This document shows positions 39,253 through 40,162 of a DNA stretch of 40,162 nucleotides, one piece after another. The stretch is from assembly GCA_019424905.1 (NCBI GenBank), contig JAHYYP010000014.1, positions 1 to 40,162 on the forward strand. The letters run 5' to 3'. Within the stretch, counting starts at the first letter, position 1, and every line of letters starts with the position of its first letter. This stretch comes from Collinsella sp. GTDB lineage: Bacteria > Actinomycetota > Coriobacteriia > Coriobacteriales > Coriobacteriaceae. The notes under the pieces are model-generated. The model was not told the origin of the DNA. It was given only the letters and a program-made list of their open reading frames with translations, and searched no databases. Both the position numbers and the translations under genes were made by a program.

Positions 39253-40017
39253 ATGCTGCTCCCCGATTCCAAGACCGAGCTCGTCCGTCGCGGCAACAAG
39301 GTCGTTTACGACCTGGGCGACAAGATCGTCAAGGTCTTTAACGAGACCAAGCCCGTCTCCGACGTGTTCAACGAGGCTTTGAATCTTGCCCGCATCAATG
39401 AGTGCGGCATCCGCAGCCCCAAGGCTCTCGAGGTTTCCCAGCTCGAGAACGCCAACGGCTGGGCTCTCGTGACCGAGAAGGTTCCGGGCACCACCCTTGC
39501 CGAGAAGATGACTGCCGAGCCCCAGCGCTTTGGTGAGTACCTCGAGATGTTCGTCGACCTCCAGATCGAGATCCACGGCTACACCTCCCCGCTGCTCAAC
39601 CGTCAGCGCGATAAGTTCGCCCGCATGATCGACAGCCTCGATCAGCTCAATGCCACCACGCGCTACAACCTTCAGGAGCGTCTGGACGGCATGACCAAGG
39701 AGTTCAAGGTCTGCCACGGCGACTTCAACCCCTCCAACGTCATCGTCGGCGACGACGGCCAGCTGTACGTCTGCGACTGGGCACATGCCACCCAGGGCTC
39801 CCCTGCTGCCGACGTTGCCACCACCTACCTGCTCTTTGCCCTCAACAGCAAGGACCAGGCTGAGGCCTACCTGGAGCTCTACTGCGACCGCGCCGACATG
39901 CCCATGCAGGTCGTGCGTCAGTGGACGAGCATCGTCGCCGCTTCCGAGCTCGCTCGTAAGCGCAACGTGAACGATGAGTTCCTTAAGAACTGGATCGACG
40001 TCGTCGATTATCAGTAA
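39253..40017 (+). CDS. APH/choline-kinase-fold phosphotransferase of unknown substrate
   Basis: The 254-residue product has the features of small-molecule kinases of the aminoglycoside/choline phosphotransferase fold. There is an N-lobe with a degenerate ATP-binding segment (NKVVYDLGDKIVKVFN) at about 15-30. The catalytic loop HGDFNPSNVIV is at about 155-165 (catalytic Asp157, Asn162). The metal-binding CDWAHATQGSPAADVA at about 174-189 is complete. All key residues are present, so it should be active. The substrate cannot be read from sequence; resistance is only one of many possibilities, and a housekeeping metabolite is equally likely. The ATG has GAAAGGA upstream. Codon bias is strong, similar to adhE, which argues for good expression and an old resident gene. 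It follows adhE after 88 bases. Confidence 0.8.
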   Translation: MLLPDSKTELVRRGNKVVYDLGDKIVKVFNETKPVSDVFNEALNLARINECGIRSPKALEVSQLENANGWALVTEKVPGTTLAEKMTAEPQRFGEYLEMFVDLQIEIHGYTSPLLNRQRDKFARMIDSLDQLNATTRYNLQERLDGMTKEFKVCHGDFNPSNVIVGDDGQLYVCDWAHATQGSPAADVATTYLLFALNSKDQAEAYLELYCDRADMPMQVVRQWTSIVAASELARKRNVNDEFLKNWIDVVDYQ

Positions 40018-40049
40018 TATCTGAGCGATTTATTTCGCATCGGAGGCAC

Positions 40050-40094
40050 AAAGGAAAACCCCGCAGCTCATATGGGCTGTGGGGTTTTCCTTTT
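40050..40094 (+). terminator. Intrinsic terminator after the APH-fold kinase
   Basis: AAAGGAAAACCCC (40050-40062) pairs with GGGGTTTTCCTTT (40081-40093), extended by GCAGC/GGCTGT pairs inside, and is followed by a T. It is a strong stem with A and T flanks, so it can work on both strands. Confidence 0.9.
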
Positions 40095-40140
40095 AACTAT
40101 AAAGATCGGCTTATAGGACAAAATGTGTGTCTACTTTAGG

Positions 40141-40162
40141 GGCATCGGCGCAGGTCGATGCC
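40141..40162. repeat. Inverted repeat cut by the right edge
   Basis: GGCATCG (40141-40147) is the reverse complement of CGATGCC (40156-40162). The second arm ends exactly at the window edge, so the true extent is unknown. Bases 40095-40140 show nothing else. Confidence 0.4.

Noticed and set aside
39253..40017. Calling the APH-fold kinase an antibiotic resistance gene
   Set aside because: The fold is shared by many metabolite kinases and nothing in sequence or context points to an antibiotic; codon use is native.

Overview
The window is a chromosomal housekeeping segment from a high-GC Gram-positive bacterium. It is most likely an actinobacterium of the class Coriobacteriia, close to Collinsella, although this is inferred from gene content and style and no database was searched. 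Supporting signs are an actinobacterial-type integration host factor (mIHF) directly upstream of gmk and rpoZ, a zinc-ribbon L28, RNase J with PNPase but no RNase E, a strongly biased GC-rich codon choice in adhE, and frequent GTG and TTG starts. I see no rRNA, tRNA, CRISPR array, phage or transposase gene.

Layout. From 1 to about 35.6 kb every gene is on the minus strand. Reading in the direction of transcription (right to left), the blocks are: the pyrimidine operon pyrR-pyrB-pyrC-pyrK-pyrD-pyrF (35.6 to 30.2 kb); mihF-gmk-rpoZ-thiI (30.0 to 27.6 kb); comEA-comEC-holA for DNA uptake and the polymerase III delta subunit (27.4 to 23.3 kb); rpsT (S20); a long translation and RNA maintenance run lepA-dusB-hemW-dnaJ-like-dnaJ-mtaB-phoH-ybeY-dgkA-era-recO (22.8 to 11.3 kb); rpsO then pnp (11.2 to 8.5 kb); a 650-base non-coding gap holding two very large palindromes; and rnj-ftsK-rodZ-like-yajQ-rimO (7.9 kb to the left edge). 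From 35.8 kb to the right end the genes are on the plus strand: rpmB (L28), adhE (bifunctional aldehyde/alcohol dehydrogenase) and a small APH-fold kinase.

Functional themes. Most genes serve translation and RNA: ribosomal proteins S15, S20 and L28, LepA, Era, YbeY, PhoH, RimO, MtaB, DusB, ThiI, PNPase and RNase J. Three are radical-SAM proteins (RimO, MtaB, HemW). The pyr operon carries a leader with a PyrR-type hairpin and a terminator. Its promoter appears to lie back to back with a promoter for rpmB, the two sharing the -35 region. AdhE suggests fermentative, anaerobic metabolism.

Most unusual content. (1) Two palindromic elements between pnp and rnj have perfect 36- and 40-bp arms of unrelated sequence. 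Each encloses a 69-nt loop, and the two loops are homologous in opposite orientation with compensatory base-pair changes. The arm of one reuses half of the pnp terminator. I know of no described family matching this design. (2) A second DnaJ-like protein has lost the C-terminal substrate/dimerisation region and ends in about three membrane segments. (3) A RodZ-like membrane protein carries a long Arg/Gly-rich disordered region and a repetitive acidic tail. (4) Several further unexplained inverted repeats occur in intergenic regions.
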